Position numbers and translations under genes: made by a program. A stretch of 64,000 nucleotides of DNA, from assembly GCF_050016015.1 (NCBI RefSeq), contig NZ_JBNHEQ010000015.1, forward strand, positions 1 through 64,000. The letters run 5' to 3'. Under the pieces are notes generated by a model that made no database searches, was not told the DNA's origin, and worked only from the letters and a program-made list of their open reading frames with translations. Origin of the DNA: Trichodesmium sp002260545. GTDB taxonomy: Bacteria > Cyanobacteriota > Cyanobacteriia > Cyanobacteriales > Microcoleaceae. Positions 56,601 through 64,000 of the stretch are shown here, one piece after another. Positions within the stretch are counted from its first letter, which is position 1, and every line of letters starts with the position of its first letter.

Positions 56601-59117
56601 TATCCATTCTTCCATTTCCTGAAAATTGCCATTCAGAGATGCGACTTCAGCAGCTAAGTCAAATAGATTTAGAGTCAGATCGTAGCGCTCCTGCCAACTA
56701 TTGCTCGGTAATAATTCTAAACCCACATTTAAGTAGCGAAATGCTGCTTCGTAGGCAGCAGATGTTTTAGCTTTTTGTCCGGCAACAAGATTTAGTTCTG
56801 CCAGTTCGTAATGTTCTGACTCTGAGGTGAGTAGCTTAACGCCATAGTTCAGTTGATTAACAATTGAGAAGATAATTTCTTGATAAGTTTCCGGGGTTTT
56901 ACCTTGCAGTAACAATCTCCCAATTCTTAAATGAGTGAGTTTTTTTTCATCTTCTGGAATTAGAGAATAAGCCGCTTGTTGGACGCGATCGTGCAGAAAC
57001 TTGTAGCTAACTGTTATCTGTGCTTGAGTTGTGCCTGATATAGCTGATTTTGGATTCCCGAATGATGAGTCTTGATAAAACTTGTAAACTTCATTAATTG
57101 GAATTACAAATCCCTCTTTTAATGCTTTCCACAAGTCAGTAGCAGTTTCTGTAGACAAGCGATCGCTCACAGTTGCCAATGTTTGCAAATCAAACTGGTT
57201 GCCAATACAGGCAGCTAATTTCAAGATATCTTGAGTCTCTATTGGCAATTTCTGTAATTGGGTTGCCATGAATTCAACAACATCTTCTGTCAGGGTGAGA
57301 GTTCGCACTGTCACCATATCACACTCCCAATGCCCCACCTGAATATCAAAGGTAATATAACCTTCCTCATGCAAGGCTTTGAGAAATTGTGTAGTAAAAA
57401 AGGGATTGCCCTGAGTTTTTTGGTAAACCAGTTCAGTCAGCGGTTTTGCCGACATCACCGAACAACTGAGGGTATCAGCAATCAACTGATTCACATCCGT
57501 CAAGCTCAACGCTGTCAGACTCAGAGTATTGAGGGTAGCTCCAGTTTTTTTCAGTTCCTCCAGACTCAACATCAGAGGATGAGCGGGGAACACTTCATTA
57601 TCACGATAAGCTCCGATGATGAACAAATAACCGATATTACTCTCGCTCATCAATAGCTGCATCAGATTCAGGGAAGCAGAGTCAGCCCATTGCAAATCGT
57701 CCAAAAACATCACTAGGGGATGATATGGAGTGGTGAAAACGGAAATGAACTTTTGGAATAGTAAGTTAAAGCGATTTTGGGCAGCATTACCAGAAAGCTC
57801 TGGTACAGGGGGTTGCTCGCCAATGATTTGTTCTAGTTCAGGAATCACCTCAATCAGCACTTGCCCACTTTCACCGACTGTCTCTAGGATTTTGCTCTTC
57901 CAATTAGCTAACTCCTTATCAAATTCAGTCAGCAGTTGTCCTATTAAGCTACGGAATGCTTGCACCAAAGCAGAGAAGGGAATATTACGATTAAATTGGT
58001 CAAATTTACCTTTAATAAAGTACCCTCGTCTTTGTACAATTGGCTTATGTACTTCATTCACAACAGCAGTTTTACCAATACCTGAAAACCCAGTCACCAG
58101 CATTAGTTCCGAAGCACCATTGGCAACTTTATCAAAAGCTTCCAGAAGTGTTTTAACTTCTTTTTCCCTTCCGTAAAGCTTTTCAGGAATGAGAAAGCGA
58201 TCGCTCACATCCCGTTGTGCAATTTCAAATTCTTGAATTTCACCTGTCTGTTGAAGTTGAGTTAAACAGTATTCTAAATCTAATTTTAATCCCAAAGCAC
58301 TTTGATATCTACTTTCGGCATTTTTTGCCATTAATTTGTTAACAATATTCGATAAAACAGATGGGATTTCGGAATTAATTTTATGGAGTAGGGGTGCTGG
58401 TTTTGCTAGATGACAATGTACTAATTCCATGCCATCTTCTGAGTTAAAAGGTAATTCTCCAGTCAGTAATTCATAGAAAGTTACACCTAATGAGTAGAAG
58501 TCACTCCGATAGTCAATTCCTCGGTTCATTCTACCTGTTTGTTCGGGAGAAATATAACCTAGTGTTCCTTCTAATACGTTAGGATTTTGTATTTCTTGAG
58601 TTTCTTTAGGTAATAGGGAAGCAATACTAAAGTCAATTAATTTAACTTGTTTAGTTTCGGGATTAATTAATATATTACTGGGTTTAATATCTTTATGAAT
58701 AATTCGCTCTTGATACAAAATTTCTAGAGCATTACACAGGGCTATAGCTATTTGTAAAAAATCTTCTAGAGATGGTATTTTTACCCTACCTTCCCATTCT
58801 TTTAAAGAAATACCTCCAAAATCCTCCATTACCAAAATATAACTATTTTTATAGGGTTTTAAGCTATAGGTTTGGATAATTAAGGGTGAATTGAGATTTC
58901 TAGAAATAGTATATTGATTGCGAAATTGTACTAATTCGTTGAAAGTAGGATAAGGATTTTTCAGCAGTTTAATAATTACTGGTAATTGGTCATCAATACG
59001 ATTAGCTTGATATACAATTGTGCGACTACCTGAATAAATTGTTTCGACGATATGATAGTCAGGAATATGAATATTTGTATTTTGGTGGTTGTTTTGAGAT
59101 TTGTTATTCATTGTCAT
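53664..59117 (-). CDS. Ser/Thr kinase - AAA ATPase - GAF - histidine kinase (four-module signalling protein)
   Basis: An 1817-residue protein of the type common in filamentous cyanobacteria. In order it has a protein kinase domain (about 20-290; catalytic loop IIHKDIKPSNILI near 138-150, Mg loop KLIDFSIAS, activation segment GTLGYISPEQTGRMNRGIDY), then an AAA_16 ATPase (Walker A GFSGIGKTA near 344-352). A long helical repeat region follows (about 620-1340), then a GAF domain (from about 1365) and a histidine kinase core (VAHEINNPVG with the phospho-His near 1561, N box NILSNAIDAL, G2 GKGTGLGLAIARQI near 1771-1784). The loop HKD and DFS variants are frequent in this family. A matching receiver is not adjacent; the response regulator at 60621 is the nearest candidate. 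Confidence 0.92.
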   Translation of the reverse strand: MTMNNKSQNNHQNTNIHIPDYHIVETIYSGSRTIVYQANRIDDQLPVIIKLLKNPYPTFNELVQFRNQYTISRNLNSPLIIQTYSLKPYKNSYILVMEDFGGISLKEWEGRVKIPSLEDFLQIAIALCNALEILYQERIIHKDIKPSNILINPETKQVKLIDFSIASLLPKETQEIQNPNVLEGTLGYISPEQTGRMNRGIDYRSDFYSLGVTFYELLTGELPFNSEDGMELVHCHLAKPAPLLHKINSEIPSVLSNIVNKLMAKNAESRYQSALGLKLDLEYCLTQLQQTGEIQEFEIAQRDVSDRFLIPEKLYGREKEVKTLLEAFDKVANGASELMLVTGFSGIGKTAVVNEVHKPIVQRRGYFIKGKFDQFNRNIPFSALVQAFRSLIGQLLTEFDKELANWKSKILETVGESGQVLIEVIPELEQIIGEQPPVPELSGNAAQNRFNLLFQKFISVFTTPYHPLVMFLDDLQWADSASLNLMQLLMSESNIGYLFIIGAYRDNEVFPAHPLMLSLEELKKTGATLNTLSLTALSLTDVNQLIADTLSCSVMSAKPLTELVYQKTQGNPFFTTQFLKALHEEGYITFDIQVGHWECDMVTVRTLTLTEDVVEFMATQLQKLPIETQDILKLAACIGNQFDLQTLATVSDRLSTETATDLWKALKEGFVIPINEVYKFYQDSSFGNPKSAISGTTQAQITVSYKFLHDRVQQAAYSLIPEDEKKLTHLRIGRLLLQGKTPETYQEIIFSIVNQLNYGVKLLTSESEHYELAELNLVAGQKAKTSAAYEAAFRYLNVGLELLPSNSWQERYDLTLNLFDLAAEVASLNGNFQEMEEWINLVLSQAKTAVDKIKVYAVKVQAYMAQIKKQEALEIGLEALSLVGVNFPKSVDSSDIDKAFAQAKKNIDGRSIEELIKLPLMVDEEKLATARILASLFTPCYQTASPLLPLVVCELINLSVLHGTSSFSSYGYTFYGLLLNGLFGDVEATYQFGKLGSRLVEEFNAPEIKACVLHMVGACTVHGKAHFRETLPILTKAYQSCLESGNFEFGGYATMHISSHSYCTGQELTIVEREMVTSSDALKRLKQDGTLKSNQIFQQAVLNLINPCKKPWELNGKVYDEETSLPQLKTNNDILALYYIYFNKLILSCLFSEPQQAYENALQVESYLEGAPGLLFTPVYYFYDSLAHLAVYSSLDGEQKSILKRVEMNQKKMEHWATHAPMNCQHKFDLVEAERCRVLNNKLSAVDFYDRAIAGAQANAFLQEEALANELAAKFYLDWGKERIAQEYMIEAYYDYARWAAKTKTNDLEKRYPLLLQPILQQERLNLNLKESVATLAQTYTANTTSTNISDVLDFTSLLKAAQSISSSLELDTLISSMTRIILENSGANKVVLILPAENSWEVKAITWSDREGIQTMLTQQCISDSQDIPVRIIHYVKNTKKTIVINNCQTGIPGLIRHYMLSHRPQSVSCNPIINQGHLVGIIYLENKLTSGVFNHDRLSVIKLLSSQVAISLENAQLYERSLKYSEQLTQAFKELQQAHLQVVQSEKMSALGNLVAGVAHEINNPVGFIGGNIPLALDYINDLFELLDLIQEKYPKLDAEVEEEIEAIELDYIREDLPKLVDSMLEGVKRIKDISNSLRTFSRADKYHPVLANIQDGINSTIMMLKHRLKANEKRPEIKVIKNSGNLPEIKCYAGQLNQVFMNILSNAIDALEESNEGKTFAEIKVNPNQITVTTSLENNQVKISIADNGQGISEEVKQKIFEHLFTTKAVGKGTGLGLAIARQIIVEKHGGEILVNSTEGKGTEFIILLGIGNR

Positions 59118-59582
59118 AGTGGTTCTGTTGCCAAAAAAAAGTTGAAAGACAAAAACCTGTAGGACTCATGCAAATACCATGTATGTAGCGTTCAAAACTA
59201 TAACGTTATAGTTTTTAAACTCTATGTATAGTACCTCTGCGTAAGTTCTGACCTGATAGATTTTCAGGTATTAAACAGTTACTCCAAATGGAAATTCAAC
59301 AAATACTTTTTAAAAAAGCAAATCTTTACTGTCAATACTCACCACCTGATACCGTTTCACTAAAGTCAGAAGTCAGAAGTCAAAAGTCAGAAGTAATATT
59401 TTAGGTACTTCAAACTTCTATTTGACAGTAATTCTAGCTTATTATTTTGACTTCATCAGTTACCAACTATTTATGACATTTTTTAAGTAAATTGGTATGA
59501 CCTGTCTTAATTATATTAATAATTTCTATTATACATTTTAATGGCACTATAGAACCCCTGAAGGGATATATTTAAAATATAG

Positions 59583-59630
59583 ATGGGGAGTAGGGGAGTA
59601 GGGGAGTAGGGGAGTGAGGGAGTAGGGGAG
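59583..59630. repeat. GGGGAGTA octamer array
   Basis: Five to six units of 8 bp, one interrupted by GAGGGAGTA. It differs from the 7-bp GGGAGTA runs at 35028 and 63793 by one G. Confidence 0.8.
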
Positions 59631-59670
59631 AGTTTCAATAATTAATAATTAACAATTAATAATTAATAAT

Positions 59671-59765
59671 TACCTCTTCTTTTCAAGAATAAGTAAGGTC
59701 AAAAAGGAAATTTTTTTCTTTTTTATCCTTTAAAAGAGAGGCTTTAAACCATTATTTTTCGGTAA
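59671..59765 (+). repeat. Two-hairpin dispersed element
   Basis: TACCTCTTCTTTTCAAGAA (degenerate hairpin 1), a linker, then CCTTTAAAAGAGAGGC (hairpin 2), TTTAAACC and ATTTTTCGGTAA. An AATTAAT-type 7-bp run (59639-59670) abuts its left end. Confidence 0.65.
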
Positions 59766-60346
59766 GATGGTGAAGCAAGGGAGCCTAGGTTATACCTTTT
59801 TTCTCTATTCTATTTCTCCATCTACTAAATTCTGAATTATGACTCTTTTGCGAAAAACCTGCACCTTTGCCAAGATACCAAATAGGTTCTATAAAATGAA
59901 ACTCAAAACTAAAAACTTTAAAGAAAATATATATTACCTCAAGTTTATTGGGGAAGGTTTCCGAGAATTTTTAAATATTTCTAAAGATTTTAAGTAGAAT
60001 CAGGTTTGTTGATGAACTATTGCTAAGTAACGCCTTAAAGGGGTATTCTCTCCTTATATCCTAGTCATGTAGATATTGCTAATTATGGGAGCTTTATTAA
60101 GTATAAATTATCCCTAGAGATGATTGCCGTCCCTTGGAAACCATTTGCCTTCAGTTGAAAAATTTACTTAGACAATTTTATCAAATTAACCAAATCTTTA
60201 AGAGTATGAAACGTTTCTTTCAGTTGTTTGGATATTTGAAACTTTTTAATCCTCCTGAATTGAAAAAGTATCATAATTTTTCAATTCATTTATACTAGCT
60301 ATATATCATAAGTAGATATTGAATATAACCTCTAAAGTTAATTAGC

Positions 60347-60392
60347 GAAAAATCAAGGTATAAAGCCTTCTATTTCAAGAGAAAAAAATGCT
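60347..60392 (-). repeat. Partial two-hairpin element
   Basis: AGCGAAAAATCAAGGTATAA then AGCCTTCTATTTCAAGAGA, matching the first half of the 721 copy. It ends at AAAAATG, 27 bp before the complete copy at 60419. Confidence 0.65.
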
Positions 60393-60418
60393 AGGATATT
60401 TCCTTATATTCAATTCTG

Positions 60419-60602
60419 TTACCGAAATATTAAGGTATAAAGCCTCTCCATTCATGGGGAAAAAAGAAAAAAATTATTTTTAGCAAATCCTCTTCTTGAT
60501 CAGAAGAGCCATTATTAATTTTTGAAGGTTTTCATTGAGGTAATTATCAATTATCAATTATCAATTATCAATTATCAATTATCAATTATCCATTATCCAT
60601 TA
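60419..60602 (-). repeat. Two-hairpin element followed by ATCAATT heptamer array
   Basis: ACCGAAATATTAAGGTATAA, CCTCTCCATTCATGGGG (hairpin 2), an A/T linker, then CTCTTCTTGATCAGAAGAG (hairpin 1, a 7-bp stem). After AGGTAATT it runs into about eight ATCAATT units (60543-60602). The order matches the 9232 copy in reverse. Confidence 0.75.
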
Positions 60603-60620
60603 ATTAAATAATTTAACTAT

Positions 60621-61091
60621 CTAAGCAAATTGATGAATATAATTGTTATGTGTCGGTACTATCAATCTGATACAACCTTCTTTTAAAGTTGGCACATATT
60701 CATATTCATTTATTCCTTGTTTAGTTATTCCTAGTTCTGTCATCATAGCGAATATTTCACAATTTTGGAAAGGTTTGCTAAGATAACCGTCTGCACCATA
60801 TTTTATTGCTTCATAATAATCATTTTCATAATTTTTGCTAGTGCAGAAAATTACAGGAATATACTGTATTTGAGGATCGGACTTAATTTGTTGACACACA
60901 GCATAACCACTTAATTTTGGTATTGTAATGTCTAAAAGTACCAGATCGGGTTTCTCAGAATAAATTTTTTCTATTGCTTCTACACCATCATTAGCTTCTA
61001 TTACATTTATTCCTAGTCTAATCAGATAGTAGGAAATTATTTTCCTAACAGTAGAGCTATCTTCGACTAATAATACTCTTTTTTGGAGCAT
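60621..61091 (-). CDS. Response regulator, receiver domain
   Basis: A 156-residue single receiver domain. The phospho-acceptor is D54 in LVLLDITIPKL, with E10/D11 at the acidic pocket, T84 and K106 in LSKPFQ. All the key residues are present. The C-terminal 30 residues (TKQGINEYEYVPTLKEGCIR) are a short tail with no output domain, so it is CheY/PatA-like and acts by protein contact. It may receive phosphate from the histidine kinase encoded 1.5 kb away, but this is only suggested by location. Confidence 0.92.
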   Translation of the reverse strand: MLQKRVLLVEDSSTVRKIISYYLIRLGINVIEANDGVEAIEKIYSEKPDLVLLDITIPKLSGYAVCQQIKSDPQIQYIPVIFCTSKNYENDYYEAIKYGADGYLSKPFQNCEIFAMMTELGITKQGINEYEYVPTLKEGCIRLIVPTHNNYIHQFA

Positions 61092-61310
61092 TTTCTACAG
61101 TTCTCCTCTTACGGATATAATTACCCTTGTTTTTAATTCAACTTTTCTACTAATTCAGTAGTTTTGATGAATAATATTCATATTTTCAGGCATTAAATAT
61201 ATCCTAAACTGATATTAATGAATTTAGCAGTGATGGTATAGATTTACAGGTGTGAGTTCAATCACTTAGTATTAGTGACAATAAGTATTGACTATCAAAA
61301 CAAATCATAG

Positions 61311-61589
61311 TTAAGAGTATAATTTTTCCTCAAACATATCTTCACAGGAAACCTGTTTAACATCTTGGAATCCAATTTTTTTTAAATATGAAATCCATCC
61401 ATAAGGGGTATTTTCTATATTCAATATTCCGATCGCAACAGCAACATCTGCTATCCAAGGAACAGTTGATATTTTGTATCCTTGCCAATTAGTTTCTACA
61501 CATATCCATTCAGGAATTATATTAGTATCAAACTTAGTTTCTGATTTCCAAGTTGCTCTAAAACAATATATAGGAGTATTTTTTTGCAT
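61311..61589 (-). CDS. Hypothetical small protein
   Basis: A 92-residue protein. It starts MQKNTPIYCFRATWKSETKF and contains WICVETNWQGYKIST, suggesting a beta-rich small domain, and an amphipathic C-terminal helix. No family was recognised. The gene lies 23 bp after the gene at 61613 on the same strand, so the two are probably co-transcribed. Confidence 0.6.
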   Translation of the reverse strand: MQKNTPIYCFRATWKSETKFDTNIIPEWICVETNWQGYKISTVPWIADVAVAIGILNIENTPYGWISYLKKIGFQDVKQVSCEDMFEEKLYS

Positions 61590-61612
61590 AATTTATTTGG
61601 TTATGGAAATGC

Positions 61613-61981
61613 TTACAAAGATATAGGTAACTGTTCAGATAAAATATTCTTTAACTCAAACATTAAATCTTCATTAGTTTTGTGAGCTTCCCAAATGCCA
61701 TAATCAAACTTATTTATTCGCCATTCGCCTTGCATAAAATTTTCATCTTCAGAAACAGTACCAACATAATTAATAATGTATTGTGAACCTACAAGGTATC
61801 GCTTTGCAAAACTAATCTTACGTCCAATAACTTCACCGCTTAATGTTGCTTCTCCTAAATAATTATCATCTAAGATATTGCCACTCAAACTATTACCAGC
61901 TTGAATTAAGGTAGCTTCAAACCTTGTAGGATTTTCCTGTTGCCAATAAGTACCTAGCCAAGTTCCACTTAAATTTGCCAT
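61613..61981 (-). CDS. Hypothetical beta-rich small protein
   Basis: A 122-residue protein with an alternating pattern typical of a small beta barrel or sandwich: LSGTWLGTYWQQENPTRFEA, NSLSGNILDDNYLGEATLSG, GTVSEDENFMQGEWRI. The repeated G-[EN]-[AI] and SG turns resemble lipocalin-like folds, but no family could be named. It is the first of two minus-strand genes with the 92-residue gene. No signal peptide is present. Confidence 0.65.
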   Translation of the reverse strand: MANLSGTWLGTYWQQENPTRFEATLIQAGNSLSGNILDDNYLGEATLSGEVIGRKISFAKRYLVGSQYIINYVGTVSEDENFMQGEWRINKFDYGIWEAHKTNEDLMFELKNILSEQLPISL

Positions 61982-62838
61982 AGTAGCTCAATATTTTCAA
62001 TGTTAAAAATAATTAAGGGATAAATATAAAAAGACTTTAGGTTGAAATTATAGCAGTATAAAATAATTTGTAAACAATTCAGGGAGTAGATAAAAAGTCT
62101 GAAATTATTACCCTGCTTCTCTGTACCCTAATTCCATTAGTTAACATATACATTAAATTTATCCATAGAGATAGATTATATTAATAATATTACTTGCTTA
62201 TACAAGCAAATTTTTGATAATTATCCTCAGCCAATCAATTATTTTCTATGGTTTATCAACATCTTAAATATATATAAAATATAAAGTTTTAATTTTGATT
62301 CCTGAGCTGAATCCACCACCAAGATTTTCCATGACTTTTGATATATTGCATATACCATCAACTTTTTAACACTTAACACCCACACTAGAGAAAATTTGAC
62401 TACTCAAACTAAGTTCAGCAATAGGACATTCTGGCCAAAAAAAATTAACATAGAGCCGGGTACAGAAATAGTTATACTAGATGCCACTAGATTCTAGTAT
62501 AGTAATTCCCATGCTGGTTAGGTACAAAATTCTAGGTTTTAGGGAACACTTAACTGGGAACAGGGAATAGGGAATAGGGAATAGAAAAGAAATTAAAGAT
62601 AGGTGTACCTCATAAGCTTGAGAAACCCTATACCCATAATTAACTGAAACCTTAATCAATTTTTCTATTTTATTCTCTTTTATTCTCTAGTAAGTTATTA
62701 TAAAATATAGAAGGTAAGCTGCTATTGTATAATTTATTCCTAGTGTCAACCATAGTATAAAAATCATAGACAGCTAATCTTAACCATAAAAATCAAAGAA
62801 CTTAAAAGAATATTTAAAAATCAATTATTTGGAGAAAA
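61982..62838. other. Gap with dispersed repeat
   Basis: No gene. A dispersed repeat occupies 62498-62632. The rest is AT-rich sequence without clear structure. A promoter for the gene at 62839 is expected near 62750-62830. Confidence 0.5.
62498..62632. repeat. Dispersed repeat, long version (pair with 29757-29882)
   Basis: Matches 29757-29882 along its length but carries an extra 21 bp of GGGAATA-type units within CTGGGAACAGGGAATAGG. This is three extra heptamers at the same point. Confidence 0.82.
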
Positions 62839-63780
62839 ATGAGCAGAAATAAACAACTATTAAATCAACATAAACAATTACCTGAACCTCAACAAAATGA
62901 TTTTTTTAAAATATTTAGTCAGTCTCCAATAGGTACATCAACTTGGAATTGGATTTTAACTCGTCCTCGTTCTGAAAAAAATCAAATTTTCTTACCTCTC
63001 TCTACCCCATCTGCATTGACAACAGATTATGAACCATTATTTTTATTAAAACTTCCTCCAGGGAAAAGTTGGCATTTAGAAAGTTCTGTTAAAGTAACTG
63101 CTAAAGCTGGAGTTTTTATCACAAAAGTAGGCTCTATTTCTGTTGCACCACTATATGTACTATTCCAGTTATCAGGAAATGATTATATTTATCAAGTTTG
63201 GATTAATCATTATGGGGGGGATATGTTACATTCTCCTTTAGATAAACTGGAAAAAATGCCATATTTAACTCTATTGTTAATGGAAGATAAATCTCAGCCA
63301 GAAAGATTGATTAAAATTGATAATCAAATAGATTGGTCATCTTTGAAAGCCAAAGTTGAATCAGTAAAGTCTTGGGATTTAGCAGCTTTCAATACAGTAA
63401 AATCCATAGCACATTCTGCTCAAGAATTATGGAACAGAACAACAGAAGAAGAAGTGAAGGAAACAACAATAGCTAAGTTAAACGATCGCTTTAGAAATGG
63501 AGATAAAAGTTTAGGAGAATACAGAATGAGTCGGCAAGTATTAGCATTGCCGAGAAAAAAACAAAAAGAACTTTTTAAAGAAATTCAAGATTTTTCTGAT
63601 TTTACACCTGAAAATGACCCAAAGGGTCAACATGAAATGGGTGAAGTGGTACTGGATGGTGTGGAATATGTTTGGAAAATTGACTATCTAGATACAAGCA
63701 TGATTATGTTATCAGATGCGCCAGAAGATATTAATAAAACTACCAGAGTATTATTGGTTATACGAGCCGATGAATGTTAA
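62839..63780 (+). CDS. Protein with unknown N-terminal region and DUF3768-like C-terminus
   Basis: A 313-residue protein. Residues about 1-200 form an alpha/beta region with no match I can name (FFKIFSQSPIGTSTWNWILT, then ESSVKVTAKAGVFITKVGSI). The C-terminal 105 residues fit the DUF3768 pattern: AKLNDRFR at its start, a DFSDFTPENDPKGQHEMGE block with the conserved acidic residues, YVWKIDYLDTSM, and TTRVLLVIRADEC at the end. DUF3768 proteins are usually about 110 residues long, so a fusion to 200 extra residues is unusual. Function unknown. It is preceded by GGAGAAAA at a good distance from the ATG. Confidence 0.75.
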   Translation: MSRNKQLLNQHKQLPEPQQNDFFKIFSQSPIGTSTWNWILTRPRSEKNQIFLPLSTPSALTTDYEPLFLLKLPPGKSWHLESSVKVTAKAGVFITKVGSISVAPLYVLFQLSGNDYIYQVWINHYGGDMLHSPLDKLEKMPYLTLLLMEDKSQPERLIKIDNQIDWSSLKAKVESVKSWDLAAFNTVKSIAHSAQELWNRTTEEEVKETTIAKLNDRFRNGDKSLGEYRMSRQVLALPRKKQKELFKEIQDFSDFTPENDPKGQHEMGEVVLDGVEYVWKIDYLDTSMIMLSDAPEDINKTTRVLLVIRADEC

Positions 63781-63792
63781 TATCTAGAAAAG

Positions 63793-63826
63793 AGGGAGTA
63801 GAGAGTAGGGAGTAGGGAGTAGGGTA
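63793..63826. repeat. GGGAGTA heptamer array
   Basis: Four to five 7-bp units 13 bp after the stop codon of the gene at 62839. It is the same unit as the sucC-tail run at 35028. Confidence 0.82.
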
Positions 63827-64000
63827 GAAATAATTGATTTGTTGATTGTTCGAGATATAGCAATCTTATGTGAATTGTAAGATTTTAGTGCTAATTAGGA
63901 GTCAGGAGTCAGAATATAAAGAGATTTTGGTTGATATTAAATGTTCTTAAATTCTATCAAAATTATTTCTGATTGCTATATCTAATAATTTCTGATTTTG

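Larger units (their letters stand above)
59118..60620. other. 1.5-kb repeat-rich gap
   Basis: No gene. It includes GTCAGAA repeats near 59360-59395, GGGGAGTA octamers (59583-59630), heptamers with a two-hairpin element (59637-59765) and two reverse-oriented elements (60347 and 60419). An ATCAATT array (60543-60602) runs almost to the response-regulator stop codon. Confidence 0.65.

Noticed and set aside
60543..60602. Possible CRISPR array
   Set aside because: 7-bp units without spacers; this is a short tandem repeat.
62477..62659. Minus-strand 60-codon frame
   Set aside because: It lies in the dispersed repeat. Its open reading depends on the heptamer insertion.
1..64000. tRNA, rRNA or riboswitch genes
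   Set aside because: No cloverleaf with a GGTTCGA-type T arm, no rRNA signature and no known riboswitch core was found by eye. A covariance-model search would be needed to exclude them.

Overview
The window looks like a piece of a filamentous cyanobacterial chromosome. Supporting signs are AT-rich DNA with frequent GCGATCGC (HIP1) octamers, many 7-bp short tandem repeats (STRR type), palindromic dispersed repeats, HisIE and HemL of cyanobacterial type, a PEP-CTERM protein, Pilin_GH-type proteins, and large STAND ATPases joined to WD40, HEAT or kinase modules. Low coding density, long repeat-filled gaps and several decayed genes recall Trichodesmium/Okeania-like Oscillatoriales. That placement is an inference from style, not a database result.

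Layout. 1-620: a 190-bp tandem repeat. 831-8645: two large STAND-type NTPases on the minus strand (AAA-like/WD40, and NACHT with 34-residue HEAT-like repeats), with a truncated IS630-type transposase between them. 9464-11140: an exported FAD-dependent oxidoreductase broken by two in-frame TAA codons. 11493-17359: a PEP-CTERM protein, a large RTX-type extracellular nuclease and a GH13 amylase-like hydrolase. 18148-22101: a MATE transporter, hisIE and hemL. 22102-25012: a palindrome-bearing tandem array, a frameshifted gene, a TPR protein and a small zinc-ribbon-like protein. 25216-29125: YajQ, MAPEG and DprA/LOG-like proteins, a decayed carotenoid oxygenase, a BioD/DRTGG protein and an unknown protein. 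30479-36047: a GT2 glycosyltransferase and the two succinyl-CoA synthetase subunits. 36533-42960: an ABC ATPase with two duplicated permeases, two pilin-like proteins with a degenerate prepilin motif, and a YiaAB protein. 43668-48020: two paralogous coiled-coil proteins, a small Cys-rich protein and an unknown 236-residue protein. 48648-59117: a small unknown protein, an XRE/ImmA pair, a PLD-like protein divergent from an HTH-NACHT ATPase, and a 1817-residue kinase/ATPase/histidine kinase. 60621-63780: a response regulator, two small unknown proteins and a protein ending in a DUF3768-like domain.

How the parts may work together. hisIE, hemL, sucC and sucD are housekeeping metabolism. The STAND proteins, the XRE/ImmA switch, the PLD-like protein and the giant kinase are sensing or defence-type genes. 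They sit in two groups, neither of which matches a defence system I recognise. The coiled-coil cluster at 43.7-48.0 kb is the best candidate for an undescribed gene set.

The most striking non-coding structure is a family of two-hairpin elements. In most copies one end abuts, or lies close to, a 7-bp repeat array. A second family, AGAAACCGGGTTT...AAACCCGGTTTCT, lies 8 to 46 bp downstream of four minus-strand stop codons. No tRNA, rRNA or CRISPR array was recognised.
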